A stretch of 64,000 bases of DNA from Henningerozyma blattae CBS 6284. Taxonomy: Eukaryota > Ascomycota > Saccharomycetes > Saccharomycetales > Saccharomycetaceae. This document shows, piece after piece, positions 29,163 through 40,028 of the stretch; the stretch's first letter is position 1, and every line of letters begins with the position of its first letter. The notes under the pieces are model-generated. The model saw nothing but the letters and a program-made list of their open reading frames with translations. It did not search any database and was not told the DNA's origin. Position numbers and translations under genes: made by a program. Where the stretch lies: NCBI RefSeq assembly GCF_000315915.1, contig NC_020187.1, forward strand, positions 62,001 to 126,000, written 5' to 3'.

Positions 29163-29964
29163 TCTTAACTTGGTGTTAAACTATATATATATATTGCTTG
29201 TTATTTTGTTATAGGATCATGTAATATTGTAATTTTTATTATGTTATATTACACGTGAAGACGTGTATTATCTATGGATAACTATGGTATAATATTTTAG
29301 CTTATTATCCTGTTTATTATAGAACAAAAAACATTATAAAAAATTAGAATAAAATGGTCATATTTATCAAGGTTATATAGGTTTGATTAGTAGGTATTCT
29401 ACAAAATAGTAAGGTAATGATGTGCTTGCATTGTCTTGACACTCCAATGAAGTAGGTAATTGTAACGGCAAATAAAAATCAGACTACGTTGTTAAAATAA
29501 AATTAAGTGTTTAAAAAAATAAACAAAAAAAATATAAAAAGATCTTAGATAGAGTAGATTTTACGATCATAAAGAGGAGACAACGCATACATTTCTAATA
29601 TGTCCTTGTTATACTGAATCCATGAGATAGTTCGTTGCCATGGCATTTTGAATTATTTCTCTATTTGACGTTTTTCTCCCAACAATAAGGACTCAATTAA
29701 GCGAAGCAAGATTCGAAAATTCCAAAAAATATGAAACAGATGCCCCTCTATACAGATTTGTAAAAAATTGTGCTGAATAGGTAAAAAGCTTTTTGAAAGT
29801 TTTTTCAATTTGTATAATTTGGATTTCCTAATACTTTTCTTCTACCATGTGTTTACTAATCTAAACAATTTTATTCAAACTGAGTAAGTTATGACTTTAT
29901 TAGCAAATGGGAGTGAAGTATGATTATGTTGTTGATTAGCTTTAAGTGAATAAATGACGTAATT
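29163..29964. other. HAL1-like promoter / ICL2 3' flank
   Basis: 802 bp. It holds a small open frame on the minus strand at 29545-29646 (listed separately) and a short inverted repeat TACACG-TGAAGA-CGTGTA near 29250. Otherwise AT-rich with no recognised gene. Confidence 0.5.
29545..29646 (-). CDS. Possible 33-residue small ORF
   Basis: An ATG at 29646 opens a 33-codon frame (MPWQRTISWI...) with two Trp and a composition unlike the Asn/Lys/Ile-rich chance frames around it. It lies about 385 bp upstream of the HAL1-like start on the same strand. It could be a small protein, an upstream ORF in a long leader, or chance. I recognise no homologue. Confidence 0.2.
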   Translation of the reverse strand: MPWQRTISWIQYNKDILEMYALSPLYDRKIYSI

Positions 29965-31689
29965 TTAGAATTGGGATTCTGTATAAGAAGAACCCGTAGT
30001 ACTTTGGGTTTTCGATGATGAACCGTTATTTACAACATTCATAATTGAGTCTATATATTCAGCTCCTGACCATTTTTGATGAGTTAAAATGTCACAATTT
30101 ATTTCTTTTTCCTTCCTTTGGACTATGTCTACGTAAGATTTCATACCATTGTATTGGAAGTCCTTGGCTAATTCCCAGAAAGAAACTCCATCCACATGTA
30201 ACCCAGCCAAGGATACTAATTGTAATACAAAACCTTCTTTTGCAAGATCCCAAATGAAGCTTTTTAATGTATCGGGTGTAAACCCGTTTTCCATCCAGTT
30301 AAAACTTGGGGATAAATTATAAACCAATTTAGTGTTTGGATATACAGAGTGAATTTTTCTTGCAAAATTTGTGGCTTCATTTAAATCTGGTGTCTTTGTC
30401 TCCAGCCAAATCAAATCAGCATATGGGGCAAATGCGATGGATCTTTGAATGGCAGCTTCTGTACACCCGTTGAACATATAATGGCCTTCTATTGTCTTTG
30501 GAGCATCCCAATCGAAATGAACAGTTTTATTGGGGGCCACTTGTCTTGTTATTTCTCTCATTTCATAAATACTAAAGTAATTTTTGTCCATTTTGGTATT
30601 GGTTAATTTTGCTTTCAAACTTTTATATTGATTAAACTCTTCATTTGATAATTGTAATTCAACAGCTTCATCATATGTATATAATTTATTTTTATCGTAC
30701 CAATTTTCTTCTATTGCTGCGAAATCGTCTTTACTTATATCAATAGCAGATTGAGTATCAATAATTGTGTCTGATAATGGTTTTTCATTCTTATTGATTA
30801 TACCTTTAATAAAGGCATGGTCTCTTGGGTCCACACAACTACTTAGTAGCCTACTATTTAATGAGTCTGTTCTTGCAATAATCAAGTTGTTTGTCCCCAT
30901 TAGATCCCATTGAAATCTAGTAGCTTTTAACCGAGAAAGATGTGTTGCAGTAGGAACTACTACGGACCCACCTAAATGGCCACATTTTTTACCACCCATT
31001 AATTGATCTTCCAGATGTATGCCAGCTGCTCCCTTTTCTGCAAATAACTTAGCCATTTTCATTACTGAAGTTAATCCACCATGACCCATATCGGCATCAG
31101 CAATAATTGGTTTCAAATAATCGACTTCTTCCTTCTTGCTCCCACTGGAATTAAAGTTGGACAACATATATTTCCTATCATGTAACTGTTGAGCTTTAAA
31201 GATTCTTTCTACCTGATTTGGTACAGTATCATAAGGGTAATCACCAAAATCTGGAGATACTTCATTTGTGGACCCAACTAATGTGGAAGAACAGGCCCAT
31301 CCTGATATATAACTAACTTTAATTTCTTTGCATTTAGCAAGTTGTGACATTTGGAGTGGATCAATAACCCCCAGTGTATGTAATGGTTTTTTCTCATTGA
31401 AATGTGAATTAACTAAATTAAATAATTTATCAGCTTGGAAAGATGAAGGGTATTTGGTATAATTTTGTAAAGATAAATTACCTCTATGCTTTACAATATC
31501 TAAAGAAGTATGGTCTCTTTTCAAGTCCATATATCTTGGTGAACTCCACCATTTTTCGATGGAAGCAATATCCTCTTTGGAATCAATATATGGTGATCCA
31601 TTGTCGTGAATAAATCGTTTATTTTTTAAAGTCTTTGTCAAAGCTTTTGAATTAATATAAAGTTTGGAATTTAATAATTTAGAAGACAT
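29965..31689 (-). CDS. ICL2: Mitochondrial 2-methylisocitrate lyase (isocitrate lyase family)
   Basis: 574 residues, against 575 in S. cerevisiae Icl2 (YPR006C). The basic N-terminus (MSSKLLNSKLYINSKALTKT) fits mitochondrial import, unlike cytosolic Icl1. The isocitrate-lyase signature KKCGHLGG is at residues 234-241 with catalytic Cys236. The metal and substrate loop IIADADMGHGG is at about 195-205, and the sequences IARTDS and FNGCTEAAIQRSIAFAPYADLIW are typical of the family. The reaction splits 2-methylisocitrate to pyruvate and succinate in the methylcitrate cycle for propionyl-CoA. The HAL1-ICL2 neighbourhood is that of chromosome XVI in S. cerevisiae. Confidence 0.95.
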   Translation of the reverse strand: MSSKLLNSKLYINSKALTKTLKNKRFIHDNGSPYIDSKEDIASIEKWWSSPRYMDLKRDHTSLDIVKHRGNLSLQNYTKYPSSFQADKLFNLVNSHFNEKKPLHTLGVIDPLQMSQLAKCKEIKVSYISGWACSSTLVGSTNEVSPDFGDYPYDTVPNQVERIFKAQQLHDRKYMLSNFNSSGSKKEEVDYLKPIIADADMGHGGLTSVMKMAKLFAEKGAAGIHLEDQLMGGKKCGHLGGSVVVPTATHLSRLKATRFQWDLMGTNNLIIARTDSLNSRLLSSCVDPRDHAFIKGIINKNEKPLSDTIIDTQSAIDISKDDFAAIEENWYDKNKLYTYDEAVELQLSNEEFNQYKSLKAKLTNTKMDKNYFSIYEMREITRQVAPNKTVHFDWDAPKTIEGHYMFNGCTEAAIQRSIAFAPYADLIWLETKTPDLNEATNFARKIHSVYPNTKLVYNLSPSFNWMENGFTPDTLKSFIWDLAKEGFVLQLVSLAGLHVDGVSFWELAKDFQYNGMKSYVDIVQRKEKEINCDILTHQKWSGAEYIDSIMNVVNNGSSSKTQSTTGSSYTESQF

Positions 31690-32951
31690 TTTTAGAGAGC
31701 AATTGATTCAATAGTTTCCAATTAAATGTTTGGAAATGACTCACAAAAGAATAAAACAACGTTTGTTCATCATACTAGGCATATCAAGACAAGAAATTTC
31801 TCCAATATTTATATATTATCATCCACAAATATACAAGATATAATATTATATACTATTCTATATATGGCATTTTTTCATCTACTTGTGTATCTCGAAGAAA
31901 GCCTATCCCGGGAATCGCTAAAGGGTAGCGGTTAAATGGACTAGCTATGATAGCTGACGGATATTTGCTATAGTAACCCGGACTAATAAGTCGTGAAAAT
32001 ATTATCACGACGTCCAAACAATACCTGAACTAAAGATATTAGTTCATATTATAATAAAAATACATAATACTATGTTATATAATAAACTATATATTATCTT
32101 ATATAGAATTAAGCAAGCTAAGACTAGTATTTTGTGACATATACTGTTAGCAGTGAACTAAGTCTAACTATTGAACTAATAGTAGAAAACTGTATACTTA
32201 ATTTCCTAAGATTAACTATTAGCTTCCAGGAAGTACTATAACTTACTTTATTAAGAATCTTAGAACAGTACACCGAAAACCCATTAAAACAATGGCCTTT
32301 AAATCACGTGCCAATTTCTACTTATCCCAGTAAATTCCATTCAAGATTCTCCAAATGAAGTATGCCCTTTCTTACTTATATCGCTAGTCAGCTCCAAACA
32401 ACGCGTGGCCCCGCCCTTAATTAGCCCCAACTATCCTACCCCACAAATGGACAAAACTCCGAGACTGTATAACGACGTGTCTGGATCCGGAAGGTAATTA
32501 AATAAGATATATTACGTTGGCCAAAAGTAGTAATACCCCCATAAAATAGGTATTATTTACTAAACAGGTGTCTATATATGTTATAGAAATACAGAAGAAG
32601 CTTTAAAAATTACTAATTTGGTAATATTGATGGCGCTAAGTCTTTCATGTTCTTTTCTTGGAGTGTTTTGCAATATATGGTCCGAATACTTCCGATATTT
32701 TCCCGATATTTTCCGTTCTATTTTTTTGTACGGAAATTGTAGATTCATGAATTAGTACATTATATTGTATAATAGAGTAACTAGACTAAAAAAGAAAATA
32801 TTATCTATTGTTGTTCCATAAAAAAGAAACAAAAGATTGACAGATATTTCAACTTATAATATCAATTGGTACAGTGGCATTTGCTGACTTTTAAAAAATA
32901 TCTATATACAATATTGTTAATCCTACCCACCTCAGATCAATAGAATTAATC
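31690..32951. other. Divergent promoter region ICL2 / FAR7-like
   Basis: 1.26 kb. It contains a CACGTG at about 32307, C-rich Msn2/Adr1-like runs (CCCCGCCC and CCCC near 32408-32445) and several CCG-containing motifs near 32480-32740. These could serve carbon-source control of ICL2, but no exact CSRE match is present. No gene is supported. Confidence 0.5.
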
Positions 32952-33773
32952 ATGGTTGGTAAGAACAATCAGCATCAGCAGCAACAGTTATATATCAGCC
33001 CTCAGGCTGAGAATTTAACTTACATGTATTCGTTGGTGGAAAAGCTAATGAGTCAATTGAAATCAAACAAGTTACAAAAGGAACTGTTAATCAAAAACAT
33101 AGATTCGATTTCAAGACAAGCTTTGGAATTACAATTGGAAACAGAAGCTCAATCTCAATCTCCTAATAATAATAGGCTTAATGAAGGAAATGATACTAGT
33201 AACTGTGCCACGAAAATTAATCACAATTCTAATAGTAGGAAGATCCAAAAAATTGAAACTGATACTTCAAAAGATGATATAGCGTTATTTGATATGTTTC
33301 TTAGTCAAAGAATCGATATTAATGATATAATAGGTACTAACAAGGATAATACTGATATTAACGATGTTATATATCTTGATAAGGATAATGTTAAAAATGA
33401 ACACGCAACTAAAGAAGGTGTAATATACTCTCAAGTCGATAAACATGCATTAGAAAAATTGAGGAGGCAGAATCAATTGTTGAAAGAAATCTTGGTGCAA
33501 AAGCGAGCCACGAATAAAGAAACTTATGAATTATTAAAATTTCATCAAGATAGTCTAAATAAAGTTGTATCACTCTTGCGAAATGATGTATATGAATATC
33601 ATTCCAAATTTATTCAATCATACAAGTCAATTTTAAATAATGAGTTATATTTGATGGAAAATGACGAATTTCAAAATTATATTTCTAATATCAATAGCAT
33701 ACAGATACTAAAATCATTGTTAAAAATTTACAAATCTTTATTTTCAATTTTAACTAAATATTCATCAGTATAA
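32952..33773 (+). CDS. FAR7: Coiled-coil protein, probable Far7
   Basis: 273 residues. A short helical N-terminal region (NLTYMYSLVEKLMSQLKSNK, about 21-40) is followed by a low-complexity middle and a long coiled coil at about 160-250 (KLRRQNQLLKEILVQKRATN...). The fold class fits Far7 (YFR008W, 221 residues), a small coiled-coil subunit of the Far3-7-8-11 (STRIPAK-like) complex acting in recovery from pheromone arrest. Orientation and order support this: YFH7 (YFR007W) and this gene are both on the plus strand in the order 007, 008, interrupted by YPR005C/YPR006C homologues. I cannot confirm it by motif, because Far7 has none. Confidence 0.6.
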   Translation: MVGKNNQHQQQQLYISPQAENLTYMYSLVEKLMSQLKSNKLQKELLIKNIDSISRQALELQLETEAQSQSPNNNRLNEGNDTSNCATKINHNSNSRKIQKIETDTSKDDIALFDMFLSQRIDINDIIGTNKDNTDINDVIYLDKDNVKNEHATKEGVIYSQVDKHALEKLRRQNQLLKEILVQKRATNKETYELLKFHQDSLNKVVSLLRNDVYEYHSKFIQSYKSILNNELYLMENDEFQNYISNINSIQILKSLLKIYKSLFSILTKYSSV

Positions 33774-33968
33774 TGAAATAACTGCTAACGCTCTCTCTTT
33801 AACAAGTTTTTTTTTCTCTTTTATAATTCAATTAATGCATCTCGTTACAATATTCATCTAATTTGTTTTACTTTTTTTATTTCTTTTTTTTGTTTCCAAA
33901 CATGGGATACAATATTATTATATATGTTTCATTATATAATTAGTATGTAGTTAGATACACTAGAGTAC

Positions 33969-35417
33969 TTAAACAATCACATGGAAATCGGAGCGACTCT
34001 TCTTTAATCCATTTGAAACTATTTTTTCGATTTCATCTGGATCACTTGTAATCTTTGTTAGATTTTCATAACCATCCTTGGTAACCAAGATATTGTCTTC
34101 GATTCTAACACCGCCAACGTACATGTATTTCTTTAAAACATCATAATCGATAGCTTCTTTTCTTTCAGGATGTTTTTCAATAAATTCTTTTAATAAATAT
34201 TCATTAAAGTAGCACCCAGGTTCATTAGTAACTACCATACCTTCTTGTAATTTACGACGTAATCTCAAAAAGACAAAAATAGGATCAGGATCTTCGTAAT
34301 TAGCATTACCAGCAACATCATGCACATCTAAACCTAACAGATGGCCTAAACCATGAGGATAAAACCCACATGAAACTTTTCTTTTATAAAGTTCTTCTTC
34401 GGAATATTCCTTCTTAAAGATTCCTAATTCAAGAAAATGTTTAATTAAGACTTTGTGAGCTAAAACATGTAAATCTTCCCAAGATGCACCTGGTTTAATC
34501 TTTTCCATAGCTTGTGATTGCATGTCTAACACTGTTTCATAAATTTCACGATGTTCTTTAGTAAACTTGCCCGATGTTGGAAAACATCTCGTTACATCAG
34601 TAGTATAGTTTCTCCATTCAGCACCAGCATCGATTAAGATTGAAGCTTTATTTTCAATTTTTTTAGTATTATCAACATAATGTAAAGTACCACAAGCTGG
34701 TCCGGCACAACAAACTGGATCGTATCCCATAGAGTGAGCACCTTGACGTTTAGCATGATAGGCAAACTCAGCTTCAATTTGCAATTCATTCAATTCAATT
34801 GGTAAAGCTGACATAACACCTAAATGAGAATTGTCAGTAATTTCAGCAGCTTTCCTTAAAATTTCAATTTCATACCAATCTTTGATTAATCTACTTTCAT
34901 CCATGGCATAAAAAAAATCTTTATTTGATGGGATTAATTGATTTTTAATTGGCTCAATTACTTCATCCAGATCAGTGGTGAAAATCTTATAACCTTTTAA
35001 ATTGTTTATTTTGTCGATAATCTTGTCAGAATAGACAACTTCATCGACATTGTATTCTTTTTGAGCATTTTCGATACTCTGTGGCATACCACTCCAAATA
35101 ACATCATCCCAATCGATATTTGGTAAGAATAGAGTTAAATTTTCAGTCTTAAAATCATATAAGATAGAAGCTCTTGGAATATTTACACCCGATAAATAAT
35201 AAAAATATCTATTTTGTCTAAATTTCTTGTGTTCATCACAGTATTTCAAAGGCTCTATTCTTTCGCCGGTTATAAAAAGAGCTGTAGTATCTGAAGATAA
35301 TTCAGTATTAGTCTTTAACAACAGATTTTTAACTCTAAGATTATGTTCCTTAGCAGGGTATTTTTTACCCAAGATTGAGGCTGGAATCTCTTTAACGTCA
35401 GCTAGTTTCTTAGACAT
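33969..35417 (-). CDS. Xaa-Pro aminopeptidase/prolidase-like metallopeptidase (M24B), YFR006W type
   Basis: 482 residues, against 535 in S. cerevisiae YFR006W. The N-terminal domain (aminopeptidase P type) covers about 1-170. The pita-bread catalytic domain follows with all metal-ligand motifs: DAGAEWRNYTTDVTRCFP (two Asp), GLGHLLGLDVHDV (His), VVTNEPGCYF (Glu) and GGVRIEDN (Glu). It should bind two metal ions and cleave X-Pro bonds. It lacks an obvious targeting peptide, and the shorter length comes mainly from the N-terminus. It is convergent with FAR7-like at only 195 bp. Confidence 0.92.
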   Translation of the reverse strand: MSKKLADVKEIPASILGKKYPAKEHNLRVKNLLLKTNTELSSDTTALFITGERIEPLKYCDEHKKFRQNRYFYYLSGVNIPRASILYDFKTENLTLFLPNIDWDDVIWSGMPQSIENAQKEYNVDEVVYSDKIIDKINNLKGYKIFTTDLDEVIEPIKNQLIPSNKDFFYAMDESRLIKDWYEIEILRKAAEITDNSHLGVMSALPIELNELQIEAEFAYHAKRQGAHSMGYDPVCCAGPACGTLHYVDNTKKIENKASILIDAGAEWRNYTTDVTRCFPTSGKFTKEHREIYETVLDMQSQAMEKIKPGASWEDLHVLAHKVLIKHFLELGIFKKEYSEEELYKRKVSCGFYPHGLGHLLGLDVHDVAGNANYEDPDPIFVFLRLRRKLQEGMVVTNEPGCYFNEYLLKEFIEKHPERKEAIDYDVLKKYMYVGGVRIEDNILVTKDGYENLTKITSDPDEIEKIVSNGLKKSRSDFHVIV

Positions 35418-35937
35418 TTCTGAAGGAGCTTTTGGAGAATATATTCTACTTCAAAATTATAAACAAGAAAAAAAAAAAACAAGATGTATCAAAAATAAAA
35501 AATATTAAATTCGATCTTTTTAAAGCTTTGGTAAATGTAACTTATGAACGATACTAGGTCATTTATGTTTGATAAATTACTCATATAATTTGGATTAAAA
35601 TTCACGCAGAGATTTCCGTATCTGGGGTTTTCTCCAAGTTACTCTAAATAAAATTTCGTGACTTGGCATATGTGAATTCCAAATTTCATGGATTTTTTTA
35701 CCATTACCAATTAAAGTTTCCTAACCGATCTATCTGACATTGTATCTGCGGGTAAGACCCTTATCGAAAAAATAGAATTTTAATTAGTTTTGATGAGATC
35801 CTATAACCACTTTAGGATAGGGAAGAGATCCAACTGTTTCAATATATGTCTGTTGCTAAGGATACTATAAATCCTCGAGGGATTGGAAAAGAAATCTTAT
35901 AATAATTCTGTCCCATTCTTATAACTTCTGAGAAAAA
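35418..35937. other. Divergent promoter region YFR006W / SAD1
   Basis: 520 bp, AT-rich, no gene or clear factor motif recognised apart from A-runs. Confidence 0.5.
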
Positions 35938-37389
35938 ATGGTAGAAGAAAAAAGAAAGCTGAATCCCATATCAAGTGATACATATAATGAAAGGTTTAAA
36001 AGATTAAAATCGCAGCCTAATCTCTCGATGTTAGATACTATTAATATTAAACTTCTTGATTTCGATTTTGATAAAGTTTGCTGTATTTCATCATCCTCAA
36101 TAAATGTTTATTGTTGCCTCACTTGTGGGAAGTATTTGCAGGGTAGATTAGAGAATACACCAGCTTTTATTCACTCATTAAATTTCAATCATCGTCTGTT
36201 CATTAATTTTCAAACTTTAAAAATATATATATTACCAGATAATACTCTTTTCCATGATGAGGGTACTATTTCAGTCATTAACGAAATCCGACATTTAATT
36301 AGTCCAACATTTGAAGAAGAAGAAATTAGTACATTCCCAAAAAGATGCTTAAGTTTAAACAAAAAGGAATATCTCACTGGATTTGTAAATCTTAATAGTA
36401 CATCTGATACATCCTATATAACAACTATAGTTCTGGCATTTGCTCATATTACACCTATCCGTGACTATTTTTTACTAAAGAAGGATGATGTAGGTGATAT
36501 TTTAAAAAGTCCAAATCTAGAAAATAAGTTGGGTTTGCTAATTAGAAAGATTTGGTCACCTCAGTTAGCAAAGCCTCATATATCACCAAACGAATTAATA
36601 GATTATTTAAATATTCATCAAAAGAGTAACAATGAATCAACTCCTAGTCAGCAAACTGTTCCCTTAAAAAATCCAACAACTTTTCTACTAACTTTAATAC
36701 ATCAATTAAGTAAAACATCAAATAATCTGAAAACTATACTCTTCGAAAATTTACAAGGTAAAATAGATATAAAAAGTAGTAGTACAGTTACTAAAAATAT
36801 AATAGATCAACCTGTAGATGATGAAAGTAAAAAAAAAATCAAAGCAAAGAATAAAATTGTGCACACCCCATTCTGGTTGTTAAAACTTGAATTACCTAGT
36901 ATGCCAATCTTAAAGAAAGGGTTAAAAGCTGATGATATTCCAAGAGTCAAATTGGGAACTCTCTTATCGAAATATAATGGAACCGTTTCCACACACGCAG
37001 CTGGAAACCAATTAAGGTCCTTAAAATTAAAAAGTTTGCCTAATTACTTGATAATTCAGTACGATAGATTTAAAAATAACTTACATGTTAATGGGATCAA
37101 AAATGGATTTTCTGTGCGGAATAGAAATCAAACTTTAATTGATTATCCAATGAAAATGAAACTACTCAATAGAGAGTATCAACTAATAATGAACATCATT
37201 CATAAAAGTAGCTCTATCCCAGCACTTAATAATGTAAACGATATTGATGACACAAGTTCATGGCTCATCCAAATTAATGATGAAACAACAGACGAATGGT
37301 GGGAAATAAATGAAAGATCGGTAAGTAGAAAAGAAAAACAACTTTTATTTCTTGGTGAAGTATTTCTTCAAATTTGGAGGGCAAAATGA
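35938..37389 (+). CDS. SAD1: U4/U6.U5 tri-snRNP assembly factor Sad1 (inactive ubiquitin-hydrolase fold)
   Basis: 483 residues, against 448 in S. cerevisiae Sad1 (YFR005C). A ZnF-UBP-like region lies at about 50-120 (VYCCLTCGKYLQGR ... HSLNFNHRLFINF). A USP/UCH-like domain follows from about 141. At the position of the catalytic cysteine box the sequence is GFVNLNSTSDTSYITTIV, with no Cys, and the His-box region also lacks the catalytic arrangement. This matches Sad1/USP39, which are inactive. Known role: keeps the tri-snRNP and Brr2 stable during spliceosome assembly in the nucleus. Confidence 0.94.
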   Translation: MVEEKRKLNPISSDTYNERFKRLKSQPNLSMLDTINIKLLDFDFDKVCCISSSSINVYCCLTCGKYLQGRLENTPAFIHSLNFNHRLFINFQTLKIYILPDNTLFHDEGTISVINEIRHLISPTFEEEEISTFPKRCLSLNKKEYLTGFVNLNSTSDTSYITTIVLAFAHITPIRDYFLLKKDDVGDILKSPNLENKLGLLIRKIWSPQLAKPHISPNELIDYLNIHQKSNNESTPSQQTVPLKNPTTFLLTLIHQLSKTSNNLKTILFENLQGKIDIKSSSTVTKNIIDQPVDDESKKKIKAKNKIVHTPFWLLKLELPSMPILKKGLKADDIPRVKLGTLLSKYNGTVSTHAAGNQLRSLKLKSLPNYLIIQYDRFKNNLHVNGIKNGFSVRNRNQTLIDYPMKMKLLNREYQLIMNIIHKSSSIPALNNVNDIDDTSSWLIQINDETTDEWWEINERSVSRKEKQLLFLGEVFLQIWRAK

Positions 37390-37647
37390 TTTTATTCTCC
37401 AGTACGTAGAAAAAAAATTACCAAATATATACCTTTCAATTAATTTTTTGGGTCCTACGACAGTTAACCAACGAAATGAATGATGGCCGGATAAACTCTA
37501 ATCTAATCATTTAGACACGGTACATCAATTTATATATGCGTAGCGGAGAAATCTTCTTTTTCTCCTTGTTCTATTTTAGAAAATGATATATAATTTATGT
37601 AATATATGCACTATAATATTATTGCTTGTATGATATACTTATTAAAT

Positions 37648-38568
37648 TCATTTAATTGTTACCGAGTTTACACTTGCAGTTAGCATTGAAACTATATTTT
37701 CTTCCAAAGCTTTATCTGCTGTTTCTGATAAATGCTTCTTAGGATCTTGTTTACCAACATAGCGAGTTTTTAATTCATCATCAGATAACTCCCTCTCTTC
37801 TTCAATTCGTTTGGAATACAGCTTTGCAATTTTAACCATTTTCTGAGTCGCTTTGAGATTATTGGTTTCTTTTTCTTCATAGTCATACATTCTTAATCCT
37901 GATTGCCATGCCTCCTTATGCAAATTCATTAACATTTTTGTTTCATCAGGAGTTTTGTTATAATCGATATTTAATGAGTAATAATGTCTATTTAAGCCAT
38001 GTATCAAGGCTTGGATATTAGCCTTATTTAATAAACCAGCATTAGATGTTGTTTGCCTTGGTTCTTGATTATTTACCATTGTAGCAGAGTCGAATAATCT
38101 AAAGGCATCAATAACCACTTTACCTTTAACAGACTGAATTGGATCAACAACAACGGCTACCGCCCTGCTATTCAATTGTTCAAAGGATTTTTGAGTATTC
38201 ACATCAACAGATGATAGCCAACAGCCAAAACCGGGATGTGAATGGTACCAACCCACTACCATTTGATCTCTACCTGTTTGTTTTAGCATATCCATCATTT
38301 TAGCTTGAAAAACATCATCTACAGCTTCAACAGAAACACCAGTACCAGATTGAGGCATAGCAAAAACATCTACTACCTCTACAGTATAATCATCGACAAA
38401 CTCACCCAACATTAAGCCCATAACCTCCATGGGTACACCGGCCCTACCATGTTTTAGCATTTTTAGAAGAGCAATCGATGAGATGTATACCGTTTCCTTT
38501 GTATCGTCACGGTTAGAATCTTCTCCATCGATCTTGCTGTGCATCATTAATCTTTGTAATCTCTCCAT
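37648..38568 (-). CDS. RPN11: 19S proteasome deubiquitinase Rpn11
   Basis: 306 residues, exactly the length of S. cerevisiae Rpn11 (YFR004W). The MPN+/JAMM zinc site is complete: Glu48 in PMEVMG and [14 protein letters not shown] with His109, His111 and Asp122. The insert-1 segment [18 protein letters not shown] and the C-terminal [17 protein letters not shown] also match. Rpn11 removes ubiquitin chains from substrates as they enter the proteasome. A PACE box lies 200 bp upstream, so Rpn4 control is expected. Confidence 0.98.
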   Translation of the reverse strand: MERLQRLMMHSKIDGEDSNRDDTKETVYISSIALLKMLKHGRAGVPMEVMGLMLGEFVDDYTVEVVDVFAMPQSGTGVSVEAVDDVFQAKMMDMLKQTGRDQMVVGWYHSHPGFGCWLSSVDVNTQKSFEQLNSRAVAVVVDPIQSVKGKVVIDAFRLFDSATMVNNQEPRQTTSNAGLLNKANIQALIHGLNRHYYSLNIDYNKTPDETKMLMNLHKEAWQSGLRMYDYEEKETNNLKATQKMVKIAKLYSKRIEEERELSDDELKTRYVGKQDPKKHLSETADKALEENIVSMLTASVNSVTIK

Positions 38569-39142
38569 TTTTAATAATATTTTCAGTTAAATCTAATTAC
38601 TTCTAACTTCTAAATTACTAACAATATGTCCGATATTTTTTTAATAAATTTTTTGACCCTAGTATAAATACAATTGTAATAAAATTTATTAATTACTGGT
38701 TTAAAATACCTTGTTGCTATTCAATATAGATCACAGCTAAGCTAACTGTACTCTTCTATTCAGCTTATTTGCCACCTCTATGTACTTCAAAACCATTTCC
38801 GAACCCTTAGTATGCGGGTTTAATATTTGGATTTTTAACATTTTATATCACTATATACGGAAGCCGATATTAGTTTTCAACTTGGTTCAGCAGACGCCAG
38901 GTTATATATCAAGCAAAATACGGGTTAAACTATCCATTTTCATTATGTTTTTATTAGTAAATGACTTTCAACATCCTTAAATTGCAAAATTTCTTTCTCT
39001 GGTACTCTTATCTATTATTTACAAAGTAACTTTTAAATAAAATTTAATTCAAATAATACATATAGCTATTCAAATGGGCTTGGATTAGTGTGACGAATAA
39101 CACATACATTTAATTCGGTAGGGCTAGTTCTAGTAATAGAAA
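38569..39142. other. Divergent promoter region RPN11 / YPI1
   Basis: 574 bp holding the PACE box and otherwise AT-rich sequence. No further gene is recognised. Confidence 0.6.
38768..38776 (-). promoter_or_regulatory. PACE box (Rpn4 site) upstream of RPN11
   Basis: GGTGGCAAA on the minus strand, a perfect PACE, 200-208 bp upstream of the RPN11 ATG and in its orientation. Confidence 0.88.
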
Positions 39143-39627
39143 ATGGAAAATTACGGAAATAGTGAGTTACAACAAGAACCATCATCTGGCTCTCGTACGG
39201 TAGATCAAAGTAGCATTCCAGCAGTTTTACAACTTCGAGCAAACGGACATGCAGAGCAGGATAGAGCAGAAATTCGCAGAAATTCACACCGTTCTCACAT
39301 TAGATGGGAACAGGATGTAGTTGACAATGAGCATATGGATAAGAAAAAACTAAAATATGTTGTATTTATCATCCATCTGAACCTGATGAAGATGTAGAAG
39401 TTCATATGGGTCATAGCGATTGTTCTTCAGATTCTTCTTCAGGTTCTTCTTCAGAGTCTGATAATGATAGTGGTTATAATTTTGAGCAAAGAAGGCAACG
39501 AAGAATCGAGAGAAGACATAACAAACTGACAAAACGTGCAAATTCTACACCTAATGCTTACGAGATTCAGCCAGACTATTCAAACCATCGTCAAAGAATA
39601 CAAAATCAAAATGAACAAAATAATTAA
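39143..39627 (+). pseudogene. YPI1: YPI1 (protein phosphatase 1 inhibitor), broken by a one-base frameshift
   Basis: The upstream frame carries the N-terminus and the PP1-binding core ([20 protein letters not shown], residues about 51-70), then runs out of homology just after base 39358 and stops at 39395-39397. The next frame continues immediately with the Cys/His-containing segment and the acidic-Ser region ([21 protein letters not shown]), then a basic tail to 39627. One missing T at about 39358/39359 accounts for the break. Ypi1 (YFR003C, 155 residues) regulates Glc7/PP1 in the nucleus and is essential in S. cerevisiae. It follows RPN11 as in S. cerevisiae. An assembly error is more likely than real gene loss. 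Confidence 0.85.
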
Positions 39628-40023
39628 TAATTTTATAATTCCAAACTGTAATGCAGCATCCCCCAAAAAATCTAATAGTTTAAAACAAAAGACACAATTG
39701 TTATCTATGCTATCCTTACGCGTAATACTGCTACTTCTTTTCAATGTATTTTGTATAATTTAAAAGCATTCTTCTATATCCTAAATAATAGAAATTATTT
39801 ACAATAGAACGATTTATTTTATCGATTACACTATATAACATTTATATAACATATTAGGCGGTTTAACTCAAACGAGAAAATACTAAATCCGCCCATTTAT
39901 TTGGGATATTCTGTATACTGATGGCATTGACCTCCTTACAATGTTGAACTAAAAATGATTTATAAATAATTACAAATTTCCTATATTTTCTCAGTTGCAT
40001 ATGAACTAAGTCTTAACTAAAAG
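39628..40023. other. YPI1 3' flank
   Basis: AT-rich sequence up to the Ty target duplication. Nothing recognised. Confidence 0.5.
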
Positions 40024-40028
40024 GATTT

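Noticed and set aside
32460..32740. CSRE-type carbon-source element for ICL2
   Set aside because: Several CCG motifs are present but none matches the full consensus, so it is only noted as possible.
39350..39400. Programmed frameshifting in YPI1
   Set aside because: No slippery site or pseudoknot is evident and a missing single base explains it; the same kind of defect is seen in LOC1.
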